DNA from: Bacteroidetes bacterium UBA5697
Lineage (GTDB): Bacteria > Bacteroidota > Bacteroidia > B-17B0 > Aurantibacillaceae
Assembly (NCBI GenBank): GCA_002420145.1
Contig: DIHL01000023.1
Coordinates: forward strand, 62,001 to 126,000
Reading direction: 5' to 3'
Length of the DNA stretch: 64,000 nucleotides
This document shows, piece after piece, positions 38,527 to 46,362 of the stretch. How positions within the stretch are numbered: the first letter of the stretch is position 1; each line of letters opens with the position of its first letter. Below the pieces are notes generated by a model. The model searched no databases. It was not told the DNA's origin and saw only the letters and a program-made list of their open reading frames with translations. A program made the translations under genes and the position numbers.

Positions 38527-39275
38527 AAGTTGATTATTTTTTTTACGTTTGACAATTTTTGTTTGAAATTATTTTTTTTCACTTCAGAATAAGAACTTGC
38601 TATTCCAAAACAATATTTACTAATTGAGCCTTGGCGAATGTGTTTGTTTCTCATGATATTGATAAAAGGAGAAGCAACTTTGCTATCTTGTTTTACTTCA
38701 GCAATCACTAATTGATCAAGAATTTGTTTTTTGCCATTCTTCTCAAATTCTAAATTTAAATCTAGGGTTAATCGTTCGGCAGAGGTTTTATTAACTAATG
38801 TAATTCTGCTATAGTTAATCCAAATTTTGGGCAATAAAATCAATGGATCGAAAGGCAACATTTTTTTTAAAAACTCAAAGGCTTTGCCTGTATTTAGTTC
38901 AGGAACTTCAACTTCTTTAATTCGTGTTTTTAATGTGCGACCCTTGTTGTTTTTAAATTTAACTTCTAAAAAGCCGATATTACTTTCAACATAGGTTCTA
39001 TGTCTTATTTTGTACCTATTTAATTTTCCGCTATGATGTTCGTTATATAAATCAAAGTCTTGCGTATCAAAATACAATGTTTTATAACGACTAATTCTAT
39101 TTCCTTCTACACTTAATATTCTGTAGTAATTTTTAGCTTCTTCTAAAATAGTGGGTAATTCATTAATATTAAAAGTAAATTTAGTATCTGTTCTGTCCAT
39201 GAGCTTTACTCCCTCCATTTCTTCAAGGGTTATTGGATCAAACAGATTTAAACTATGTGTTACTTCTTCTTGCAT
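38523..39275 (-). CDS. VTC-domain polyphosphate polymerase-like protein
   Basis: The 250-residue cytoplasmic protein is a VTC domain of the triphosphate-tunnel metalloenzyme (TTM) fold, as in yeast Vtc4, which makes polyphosphate from ATP. Basic and acidic tunnel motifs are present: 'DRTDTKFTF' (about residues 27-35), 'RYKTLYFDTQDF', 'RYKIRHRTY' (about 86-94), 'FLEVKFKNNKGR', 'LDLNLEF', 'IAEVKQD' and 'SISKYCFG'. The ordered Lys/Arg and Glu pairs suggest an active enzyme. It sits between an exported protein and DUF4956 and is translationally coupled to the latter. Confidence 0.9.
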   Translation of the reverse strand: MQEEVTHSLNLFDPITLEEMEGVKLMDRTDTKFTFNINELPTILEEAKNYYRILSVEGNRISRYKTLYFDTQDFDLYNEHHSGKLNRYKIRHRTYVESNIGFLEVKFKNNKGRTLKTRIKEVEVPELNTGKAFEFLKKMLPFDPLILLPKIWINYSRITLVNKTSAERLTLDLNLEFEKNGKKQILDQLVIAEVKQDSKVASPFINIMRNKHIRQGSISKYCFGIASSYSEVKKNNFKQKLSNVKKIINL

Positions 39276-39752
39276 CTATTTTGTGATATACACGTATTTT
39301 TTTACTGAAATCACTTTACCATCTGCATCAACTGTTTTTCTTTCAGTTTTCAAGCCTTTATTGTCATATGTGTAAAGATGTTTTTTGGTTGGCTTACCAG
39401 TTGCGTCAAAATAGTTTTCCTCTGTTTTTTCGCCAGACATATTGTATTTAGTAATTTTCTTTTCTACTAATTTATTGTTAGCATCGTATTGTTCGTCTTC
39501 AATTTCATCTCCATCGCTATTATACTTGAATTTGTGAATAGATTTAATGACACCTTCTTTGTTGTAGTCTGTCACTTCAATCTCATTTCCTTTGCTATCA
39601 AATATGGTTTTATTTTCGTTAATGGTTTTCCCATTTTCCATCACCGAAACAGCTGAGGCTTTAATTTTGTATTGTTTTACTTCTTTTTTGCTTTGTGAGA
39701 AAGAAATAAAATGTAAAGAAAGAAAGATGAGAGTTATAAATATCGTTTTCAT
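39276..39752 (-). CDS. Exported protein with YD/RHS-like short repeats
   Basis: The 158-residue protein has a signal peptide ('FITLIFLSLHFISFSQ') and about five repeats of about 20 residues of the form 'KYNSDGDEIEDEQYDANN'. This is the pattern of YD-type (RHS-like) beta hairpin repeats. It has no other domain. It touches the VTC gene directly (stop at 39276, VTC start at 39275). The role is unknown; similar small proteins are common in Bacteroidota. Confidence 0.8.
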   Translation of the reverse strand: MKTIFITLIFLSLHFISFSQSKKEVKQYKIKASAVSVMENGKTINENKTIFDSKGNEIEVTDYNKEGVIKSIHKFKYNSDGDEIEDEQYDANNKLVEKKITKYNMSGEKTEENYFDATGKPTKKHLYTYDNKGLKTERKTVDADGKVISVKKYVYITK

Positions 39753-39759
39753 AAATAGA

Positions 39760-41418
39760 TTACTTGATGGAAATAAAACTTCCTTTAGAATAGTTAAGAG
39801 ATGATGTTAAGCGAACGGAATAAAAATAGATTCCTGATGAATAATCATCAGAATTTAAAGCGTAGGATTCACTCGCTTTTAATATAGTAGTTGCTATTTT
39901 TTTACCATAAGAATCATAAATAGTAATTTCCCATGGCTCATTTGTTTGATTATTAGAAATTTTAATAATAGAGTTATGGTTTATTGGATTAGGATAACAA
40001 ATGGCTTGTAATGAATTATTAGATAATTCATTTAAGCCTACAAAGAATGTTCCATTATCAAATAAATGATTAGCATATAAATCGTAGTTAGTGCCATTTC
40101 GGTGGTCTTCCCAAACAAATACAGCGCCTCCATTGTTATCAGTGACATGTGACACGTTAATTTGGTCTTCAAACGCATCAGAAACTGTTGCACCTCCTGA
40201 TGTCCAAGCAATAGCACCAGTTGAATTTATTTTTTGTGATTTAATATTCCATCCAACACTTGTTGAATCTTGCCAAGCAATAATTGCTCCTCCATTTCCA
40301 TCTGCTATAGTGTTTGGATTAATTGATTTTAAACTATTAGAAATTAAAATACCATTTGAAGTTAATTGGGGAGTTCCAGACATGGAGACTATTTGTGAAT
40401 AGATAGCATTAGTGCCAGAACGTTCATCTTTCCAAGATAAAATTAAACCAGCCGTTCCAATATATTTGATATCTAATGCACTTTGATTGTTTGAAGCAGT
40501 ACAAACAGCCACTCCATTACTGGTCCATTGGATAGCGCCAGACGAATTAATATGCTGAGCATATATATCATTATCTATTGCGTTGCGTTTATCAACCCAC
40601 GCAACTAATGCTCCATTTGAACCGTCAGGTTCTATTCGAGGATTGTTTTGGGTATTTACCGAGTTACACACTACAACGCCATTAGCTGTCCATAAAACGG
40701 TTCCTGAATTATTTATTCTTTGAGCATAAATATCGTAATCAACATTATTGCGTTTGTCTTGCCAAGTAATAATAGCACCACCTAATCCATCAATATCAAT
40801 TTTAGGATTTCCTTGAGCATTTGGAGCTGAACAAATACTAATACCGTTACTATTCCATAACTGAGCGCCTGTTGAACTGATACGTTGTGCGTAAATATCC
40901 CAATAAAAATTTAAAGAATCTTCCCACACAACAATAGCGCCGCCTGCATTATCACTTACTAATTTTGGATTTTTTTGATTAGTAGATTTTGAACATACAG
41001 GAATGCCATCACTGGTCCATAATACATTGCCAGACGAGTCAATTTTTTGAGCATAAATATCATAATTGCCATTTCTATTATCTTCCCAAGTAATGATTGC
41101 ACTGCCATTATTGGAGGCAATTATAGCAGATGATTTTTGAGTGGCAATATTTGAACTTATAACAATTCCATTTAATGCCCACTTTATTATACCACTTTTA
41201 TCAATGCGTTGCGCGTAAATATCGCTTGAATTTGTAGTTGAGTTTCTTGTATCGTCCCAAGATGTTATAACACCACCTTTTGAGTCAGAAACAGAGTGAC
41301 AATTGTCTTGGGATTTTGGAGCAGATGACATTGGAGTGTTAATGGCACTGTTTGTGCTCCATTGAGCCATCAAATTAATCGATGATAAAAGTAAAAGGTT
41401 TAAAAATATTTTTTTCAT
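39760..41418 (-). CDS. Surface protein with tandem ~50-residue repeats and T9SS type A domain
   Basis: The 552-residue exported protein consists of about eight repeats of roughly 50 residues built on 'DIYAQRINNSGTVLWTANG' plus 'GGAIITWQDKRN'. This resembles propeller or solenoid blades. A type A sorting domain follows ('AICYPNPINHNSIIKI', 'ITIYDSYGKKIATTIL'). It precedes the exported YD-like protein by 7 bp and so shares a transcript with the polyphosphate genes. The repeats are well conserved in sequence, implying recent duplication or functional pressure. Confidence 0.88.
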   Translation of the reverse strand: MKKIFLNLLLLSSINLMAQWSTNSAINTPMSSAPKSQDNCHSVSDSKGGVITSWDDTRNSTTNSSDIYAQRIDKSGIIKWALNGIVISSNIATQKSSAIIASNNGSAIITWEDNRNGNYDIYAQKIDSSGNVLWTSDGIPVCSKSTNQKNPKLVSDNAGGAIVVWEDSLNFYWDIYAQRISSTGAQLWNSNGISICSAPNAQGNPKIDIDGLGGAIITWQDKRNNVDYDIYAQRINNSGTVLWTANGVVVCNSVNTQNNPRIEPDGSNGALVAWVDKRNAIDNDIYAQHINSSGAIQWTSNGVAVCTASNNQSALDIKYIGTAGLILSWKDERSGTNAIYSQIVSMSGTPQLTSNGILISNSLKSINPNTIADGNGGAIIAWQDSTSVGWNIKSQKINSTGAIAWTSGGATVSDAFEDQINVSHVTDNNGGAVFVWEDHRNGTNYDLYANHLFDNGTFFVGLNELSNNSLQAICYPNPINHNSIIKISNNQTNEPWEITIYDSYGKKIATTILKASESYALNSDDYSSGIYFYSVRLTSSLNYSKGSFISIK

Positions 41419-41526
41419 GTAATTACTTGATATAAAGGTAATAGTTTATTAACTTTAAATTTATACAAAATAGGTGAATAGTTCACATTTATAGGGGTAA
41501 ATTAATTTAAAATTTAATTTTTTAAG

Positions 41527-42216
41527 TTAAATCGTCAAACTGTAAGCGATTCCTAAAATATAAATACTTTCTGGCGTAGAAATATTGAATTCTGTTTGAA
41601 ACAGATAATATAGATTAATGGAATTTTTTTTGTCTATTTCATATTCAACTCCCAACACATTTCTAACCCTATGAAATCCATTGTCGTAAACAGGGCCGTC
41701 TCCTCTGGGGTTTCTAATTTGATATCTAAATTCAACAGAGTAATAGGGGGTTATTTTTTTCTTCAAATCATATTTTATATCAGTTTTTAACCTTAAATAT
41801 TGTTCAGGAAATTTCCCTTTTTTACTAGTGTAAAAATCTTGTACCTCTATTTGATATCTTATCCTTTCGCTTAAGGTTATTTTTTTTATTTTTTTCTTAA
41901 CGGTTACGTCTAACATTAATCGGTGTCGGTAGCTATAATTGCCATCTAATCTTTTTTTCTGTATTGAACGATAAGTAGGACTAATTTTCAAGAATTTATT
42001 TACTTTATAATCGATGCCGATGTTTGTGTAAAATAAATTAATTCGCTGGTAGTTTTCTTTTAAACGAAACTCTTCATCAATTACTAAATTAATTTTTTTA
42101 TTTAAGGCATGTTGGATTGTGAGTGTAGCCCACATACCAGCATCTTGCCTTATTTGCGCAGATACTGGCGAAAGGCAAGAACAATAAATAAATAAAATTA
42201 TTAAGGAAATCCTCAT
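41527..42216 (-). CDS. DUF2490 outer-membrane barrel protein
   Basis: The 229-residue protein has a signal peptide (ending 'LSPVSA') and the DUF2490 pattern: 'GMWATLTIQHALNKK', 'FRLKENYQR', 'YTNIGIDYKVNKFLKI' and 'YRSIQKKRLDGNYSYRHR'. It predicts a small outer-membrane beta-barrel of unknown function. It is 1 bp behind the lipoprotein gene at 42218. A 108-bp gap separates it from the T9SS repeat gene, so one or two transcripts are possible. Confidence 0.9.
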   Translation of the reverse strand: MRISLIILFIYCSCLSPVSAQIRQDAGMWATLTIQHALNKKINLVIDEEFRLKENYQRINLFYTNIGIDYKVNKFLKISPTYRSIQKKRLDGNYSYRHRLMLDVTVKKKIKKITLSERIRYQIEVQDFYTSKKGKFPEQYLRLKTDIKYDLKKKITPYYSVEFRYQIRNPRGDGPVYDNGFHRVRNVLGVEYEIDKKNSINLYYLFQTEFNISTPESIYILGIAYSLTI

Positions 42217-42217
42217 A

Positions 42218-42613
42218 TTATTTTATGATAACAAAATCGTCTAAAACTACTTTTTGTTTTTTTTCGCTAATGGTTACTTCAACCAATTCTTCTTTTGGAA
42301 CAGAGAGATATGGCTTTGTTGGGTCTTCACCTAAAACATAAATTTTATAATTACCCTTATTTAAGTAATTAAATTTAAAGGAACCATCATAAGATGTTTT
42401 TACCGTATTGCCAATTTCCGTTCCGTTTCCATATATAATGTAAACAGTTTCTCCAGCAGCATAATACTCGGATTGTAAAATAGTGTAGGTGGCATCATAA
42501 TTTTTTAATAAAACTTTTCCTTCAATGGATGCAAAGCCACCTTCACCCGGTTCTTTTTTGCAGGAAATAAAACTAGCAAATGCTATAATAAGTATGATTA
42601 TAATTCTATTCAT
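42218..42613 (-). CDS. Lipoprotein with carboxypeptidase-regulatory-like (transthyretin-like) domain
   Basis: The 131-residue protein has lipobox FISC followed by KKEPGEGG, a common Bacteroidota surface-lipoprotein export signal rich in acidic and Gly residues. The domain has 'IEGKVLLKNYD', 'VKTSYDGSFKFNYLNKGNYKI' and 'VLDDFVIIK', a beta-sandwich of the carboxypeptidase-regulatory type. It is probably surface attached and paired with the DUF2490 barrel. It is divergent from the gene at 42738. Confidence 0.85.
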   Translation of the reverse strand: MNRIIIILIIAFASFISCKKEPGEGGFASIEGKVLLKNYDATYTILQSEYYAAGETVYIIYGNGTEIGNTVKTSYDGSFKFNYLNKGNYKIYVLGEDPTKPYLSVPKEELVEVTISEKKQKVVLDDFVIIK

Positions 42614-42651
42614 AAGTTCAACTAATAAAACAATGTTAAATAATCTTTAAA

Positions 42652-42686
42652 TTTAACTAAATTACGTATATTTTAACTAAATTACG
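42652..42686. promoter_or_regulatory. Direct repeat in divergent intergenic region, candidate operator
   Basis: TTTAACTAAATTACG occurs twice (42652-42666 and 42672-42686), exactly 20 bp apart, about two helical turns. It lies between the lipoprotein gene on the minus strand and the SulP-side genes on the plus strand. Two identical 15-mers at this spacing suggest a dimeric regulator binding site. Confidence 0.5.
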
Positions 42687-42737
42687 CTGTTTTAGTAGAT
42701 AAAACCCCAATTTGTTTATGTAAATTTTTTGAATAGT

Positions 42738-43046
42738 ATGATTAGACATATTTTCATTTTCATTTTCGTTTTTAGCGTATGTTCGCGAACGATTCAGGCT
42801 TCTGTTATTCAATTATGTAAGGAGTCAAAAGTTTTTAAAAATCAAAATCAGCAAAACCCAATTACCGAAGAGGAGGAAGAAAAATCTCATGGTAGTGATG
42901 AGTCAATTGATAAAGATGTTTTTTATCTTGACAATAAGGATTCTTCGAACTTCAAAAGTGAGATTAATTCTTTTTACTTTAAATTTTTACAGTTACTTTT
43001 TAGCTCTATCCCTCCAGATATATTGATACCGCCGCCTAAAATTTAA
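42738..43046 (+). CDS. Small exported protein upstream of SulP transporter
   Basis: The ATG at 42738 gives a 102-residue protein with a signal-like start ('IRHIFIFIFVFSVCSR'), an acidic middle ('ITEEEEEKSHGSDES') and a hydrophobic end 'SSIPPDILIPPPKI'. The double-proline tail is similar in style to the small protein upstream of the TonB receptor at 29463. I do not recognise the family. It precedes the SulP gene by 69 bp. Confidence 0.6.
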   Translation: MIRHIFIFIFVFSVCSRTIQASVIQLCKESKVFKNQNQQNPITEEEEEKSHGSDESIDKDVFYLDNKDSSNFKSEINSFYFKFLQLLFSSIPPDILIPPPKI

Positions 43047-43055
43047 TTACTTGTC

Positions 43056-43075
43056 ATACTAATTACAATTAGTAT
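43056..43075. promoter_or_regulatory. Perfect inverted repeat upstream of the SulP gene
   Basis: ATACTAATT and AATTAGTAT form a perfect 9-bp inverted repeat around AC, 40 bp before the SulP start. It could be an operator. It is AT-rich and lacks a T-run, so it is not a good terminator. Confidence 0.45.
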
Positions 43076-43115
43076 AAATATTATTCAAGCAATTAATTAA
43101 ATTATTAAAAGTTTT

Positions 43116-44639
43116 ATGTTTCAAAAAAATTTATTTGCCGATATTAAGGCAGGAATTGTTGTGTTTTTAGTAGCATTACCTCTATGTTTAGGTATAGCAA
43201 TGGCTTGTAAAGTTCCATTATTTTCTGGAATTATTGCAGGAGTTATTGGTGGTATATTAGTTACTATTTTTAGTGGCGCTAAATATAGCGTATCTGGCCC
43301 AGCCGCTGGATTAACAGCAATAGTATTGGCTTCAATAAGTCAGTTAGGGAGTTATCAAGCATTTTTAGCTGCTGTGGTTTTTGCTGGTGTTTTCCAGTTA
43401 ATTTTAGGAGTATTAAAAGCAGGTTCTGTGGGAAACTACATTCCAAATGCTGTTATAAAGGGCATGTTAGCTGGTATAGGAATTATTTTAATTATCAAAC
43501 AAATTCCTCACTTGTTTGGTTACGACAAAGATCCGCAAGGTGACGAGCAGTTTATTCAAATGGATGGAGAAAACTCTTTTACAGAGTTGGTTCATATGAT
43601 TAATTTCATCACTCCAGGCGCAATAATAGTTGGCATAGTGTCATTTATTATTTTAATAATAGCAGATACAACATTTTATAAAAAGAATAAAATATTATCT
43701 AATATCCCAGGACCGTTATTAGTTGTAATACTTGGCGTATTGTTAACGATTTCGTTTAATAGTAATAGTTTTTTAGTTATAGACTCTCAACATTTAGTAA
43801 GCCTACCAACAATTTCGTCAATTGATGATTTAACATCAAACCTTACTTTCCCTGACTTTAGTTTTGCTAATAGTAGTACTTTTTGGATTATTGTTTTAAC
43901 CCTAGCTATTGTGGCAAGTTTAGAAACATTACTTGGAATTGAGGCGGTTGACAAACTAGATCCTGATAAGAATGAATCGAACACTAATAAAGAATTACTA
44001 GCACAAGGTATTGGAAATATTGCTTGTGGTTTTTTTGGGGGACTTCCGGTAACGTCTGTTATTGTGAGAAGTTCTGCAAATATAAATTCAGGCGCCAAGT
44101 CAAAATTATCAACCATACTTCATGCAGTCTTGCTTTTAGTAAGTGTTTTATTATTACCAAATATTTTAGCATTAATACCAAATGCTTGTTTAGCAGCAAT
44201 ATTAATTATGACAGGTTTTAAATTAACCAAATTAGCTATTTTTAAAGAACAATGGAAGTTTGGATTTGAGCAATTCATTCCATTTGTAATTACTATTGTT
44301 GTGATGCTTGTAACTGACTTATTAAAAGGAGTTTGTGCAGGAGTGATTGTTTCTATTATATACATTATTCGAGATAATATTAAGTCTTCTTTTGAAGCTA
44401 GTAGTGATGTTATGGACGGGCAATTATATTATTTAATAAAGCTTCCGCAACATGTTACATTTTTCAATAAAGGGTATTTAATTAATTTTTTTGGAACGAT
44501 AGAACCAGAGAGTAAAGTAATTATAGACGCTAGCATTAATAAAAAAATTAATAGAGATTCAAAAGATGTTATTGATAATTTTATTAATACCTCTAAAAAA
44601 AGAAATATAAAGATCGAACTTATAAAATACAAACATTAA
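43116..44639 (+). CDS. SulP family anion transporter, probable bicarbonate importer
   Basis: The 507-residue inner-membrane protein has the SulP opening 'AGIVVFLVALPLCLGIAMACKV' region, 'SVSGPAAGLTAIV', and about 11-12 membrane segments, including the conserved 'GFFGGLPVTSVIVRSS' region (about residues 308-323). The C-terminal tail after residue 430 is a shortened STAS-like domain ('GTIEPESKVIIDAS'). SulP members import sulfate, bicarbonate or other anions, and many bacterial members lie beside beta-carbonic anhydrases, as here 4 bp ahead. Bicarbonate is therefore the likely substrate. Confidence 0.92.
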   Translation: MFQKNLFADIKAGIVVFLVALPLCLGIAMACKVPLFSGIIAGVIGGILVTIFSGAKYSVSGPAAGLTAIVLASISQLGSYQAFLAAVVFAGVFQLILGVLKAGSVGNYIPNAVIKGMLAGIGIILIIKQIPHLFGYDKDPQGDEQFIQMDGENSFTELVHMINFITPGAIIVGIVSFIILIIADTTFYKKNKILSNIPGPLLVVILGVLLTISFNSNSFLVIDSQHLVSLPTISSIDDLTSNLTFPDFSFANSSTFWIIVLTLAIVASLETLLGIEAVDKLDPDKNESNTNKELLAQGIGNIACGFFGGLPVTSVIVRSSANINSGAKSKLSTILHAVLLLVSVLLLPNILALIPNACLAAILIMTGFKLTKLAIFKEQWKFGFEQFIPFVITIVVMLVTDLLKGVCAGVIVSIIYIIRDNIKSSFEASSDVMDGQLYYLIKLPQHVTFFNKGYLINFFGTIEPESKVIIDASINKKINRDSKDVIDNFINTSKKRNIKIELIKYKH

Positions 44640-44643
44640 GATT

Positions 44644-45285
44644 ATGGACAAAGCATATCAAAAATTAATAGACGGGAATAGAAGATTTGCGTTAGAAAAA
44701 AAATTCGATGACCCAGAATATTTTAAAAAACTATCGTTAGGACAAAAACCAGACTATTTATGGATTGGCTGTAGCGATAGCCGCGTTCCAGCAAACGAAG
44801 TAACAAATACAGAAAGTGGAGAAATGTTTGTGCACAGAAACATAGCAAATTTAGTTGTACATACAGATGTTAATTTAATGAGTGTGTTAGAGTATGCAGT
44901 TACTGTTTTAGGAGTAAAACACATTATTGTTTGTGGACATTATGGCTGTGGCGGTGTGAGAGCAGCAATGGGAAATGGAAGTTATGGATTAGTTGATAAT
45001 TGGCTTAGAAATATTAAAGATGTTTATCAAAAACATGTGGTGGAATTGTCAAATATTTCTGATGATGATAAACGAGCGGATAGATTAACAGAATTAAATG
45101 TTATTGAACAAGTTCAACATTTGGCAAAAACAAAAATTGTACAAGGCGCTTGGGCACAAGGTAAAAAACTTGCTGTTCACGGTTGGGTATATGGATTAAA
45201 TAGTGGCTTAATCACTGAATTAAAAGCGGTTTACGATGATAAAGGAGATATTGAACCTATCTATAGGTATGATATTAAGCCGTAA
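44644..45285 (+). CDS. can: Beta-class carbonic anhydrase
   Basis: The 213-residue enzyme interconverts CO2 and bicarbonate. Zinc ligands and the catalytic pair are present: 'GCSDSRVPANE' (Cys and Asp-Arg dyad at about 42-45) and 'VCGHYGCGGVRAA' (His and Cys at about 98-101), and 'GEMFVHRNIANLV' is the family signature. The length is normal and no export signal exists. It is 4 bp downstream of the SulP gene and surely co-transcribed, so imported bicarbonate would be supplied to carboxylases. Confidence 0.97.
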   Translation: MDKAYQKLIDGNRRFALEKKFDDPEYFKKLSLGQKPDYLWIGCSDSRVPANEVTNTESGEMFVHRNIANLVVHTDVNLMSVLEYAVTVLGVKHIIVCGHYGCGGVRAAMGNGSYGLVDNWLRNIKDVYQKHVVELSNISDDDKRADRLTELNVIEQVQHLAKTKIVQGAWAQGKKLAVHGWVYGLNSGLITELKAVYDDKGDIEPIYRYDIKP

Positions 45286-45588
45286 TTAGTGATTTACAAT
45301 TAATTTTATAACAGTATTTGAAACTCTAATAAAATAAACACCTTGACTAAACGTTGAGGTGTTTATTGTTTTAATCCCCTTGATTGTTTCTTTATAAACT
45401 TCTCCGCCTAAAGAGTTAATAATTAAAACCAGTAATTCTTCTTCTGAATTTGTTTGAACAATAATAGATTAACTAGTAGGATTTGGGAATACATTTATAT
45501 GAATTGATTCGTAGTTAATTCTTGAATACCAACCGCACAATTATTAGCATGGAATAGTTAATAGTGTTTTAGTGAATATTTTTTTCAT
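45286..45588 (-). pseudogene. Decayed T9SS type A cargo gene remnant
   Basis: Read on the minus strand from an ATG at 45588, 'MKKIFTKTLLTIPC' looks like an export start and meets a stop after 14 codons. Further on are 'VGIQEL', then in another frame 'INVFPNPTS', a stop, and an intact stretch with 'IINSLGGEVYKETIKG' and 'TSTFSQGVYFIRVS' up to a stop at 45286. These are the three strands of a type A sorting domain. Nearly the whole passenger has been lost by deletion, with at least one frameshift and two stops. It occupies most of the gap between carbonic anhydrase and the response regulator; positions 45589-45678 show nothing. Confidence 0.8.
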
Positions 45589-45678
45589 TAGATAAATGTT
45601 GTAAATTAATTATTAATTAAAAGTATATTAATTGGGTTTTACGCGCAATTTTTTGAGGTAAAAGCAATTTTTTTGCGG

Positions 45679-46362
45679 TTAAGAATGAAAATATTTTAAC
45701 ACCTCTTCTTCAAAACTACTTCCTACAGGAATTTTGACATACCCTAACTGTAATGTTTTATTACGTAAGCTTTCCACTTTTTTAATAGGAACAATAAATG
45801 AGCGGTGCACTCTTAAAAAGTCTTTTGAAGGCAATTTTTCTAGCATGGCTTTCATAGTCATTCTGGCCACAATTGTTTTTTGCTGATTAACGTATATTTT
45901 CAAATAATCGTCCAAGGCCTCAATATACATAATATCGTCTAACATAATTTTTTGCAAACTATAATCAGCGCGCACAAAAATGTGTTGTGCTTTTTGATTA
46001 GAAGATAAGGTAAAAAAATCTTTGGCTTTATCTGTTGCTTGCTTAAATCTATCAAACCTAAATGGCTTTAATAAATAATCTAGCGCATTTAAATTAAATC
46101 CTTCTACAGCATATTGCCCGTGTGCCGTACAAAAAATAACTAAAGTGTTCTGTTCAATGTTTTTATAAAAATCAATCCCCGTTAAAGAAGGCATGTGAAT
46201 ATCCAGAAACAATAAATCAACTGGATATTTATTTAAATGTTTTAAAGCTTCATTAGGTTTAGTGAAAGTTTTTTGTAAATCAATATAGTCTATTTGAGAA
46301 CAAAAACTTTCTATGACACTCAGTGCTAAAGGCTCATCGTCTATGGCTAATGCTTTAATCAT
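45679..46362 (-). CDS. LytTR-family response regulator
   Basis: The 227-residue protein has a receiver domain ('KALAIDDEPLALSVI', phospho-Asp in 'LLFLDIHMP' at about residue 54, conserved Lys in 'YLLKPFRFD') and a C-terminal LytTR DNA-binding domain ('YIEALDDYLKIYV', 'FLRVHRSFIVPI'). It regulates genes after phosphorylation by a LytS-type kinase. The kinase gene overlaps its start by 8 bp, so the pair is translationally coupled. Confidence 0.95.
   Translation of the reverse strand: MIKALAIDDEPLALSVIESFCSQIDYIDLQKTFTKPNEALKHLNKYPVDLLFLDIHMPSLTGIDFYKNIEQNTLVIFCTAHGQYAVEGFNLNALDYLLKPFRFDRFKQATDKAKDFFTLSSNQKAQHIFVRADYSLQKIMLDDIMYIEALDDYLKIYVNQQKTIVARMTMKAMLEKLPSKDFLRVHRSFIVPIKKVESLRNKTLQLGYVKIPVGSSFEEEVLKYFHS

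Noticed and set aside
31479..42613. Surface-protein region considered as a horizontally acquired island
   Set aside because: Base composition and codon style match neighbours, and no integrase or direct repeats were seen at the flanking tRNA-Val.
43787..44365. Antisense open frames opposite the SulP gene
   Set aside because: They mirror the codon pattern of the SulP gene and have no signal, domain or start context.
45341..45370. Hairpin AACACCT...AGGTGTT as a terminator for carbonic anhydrase
   Set aside because: It lies inside the remnant sorting-domain sequence and has a long loop; only weak T-runs follow.
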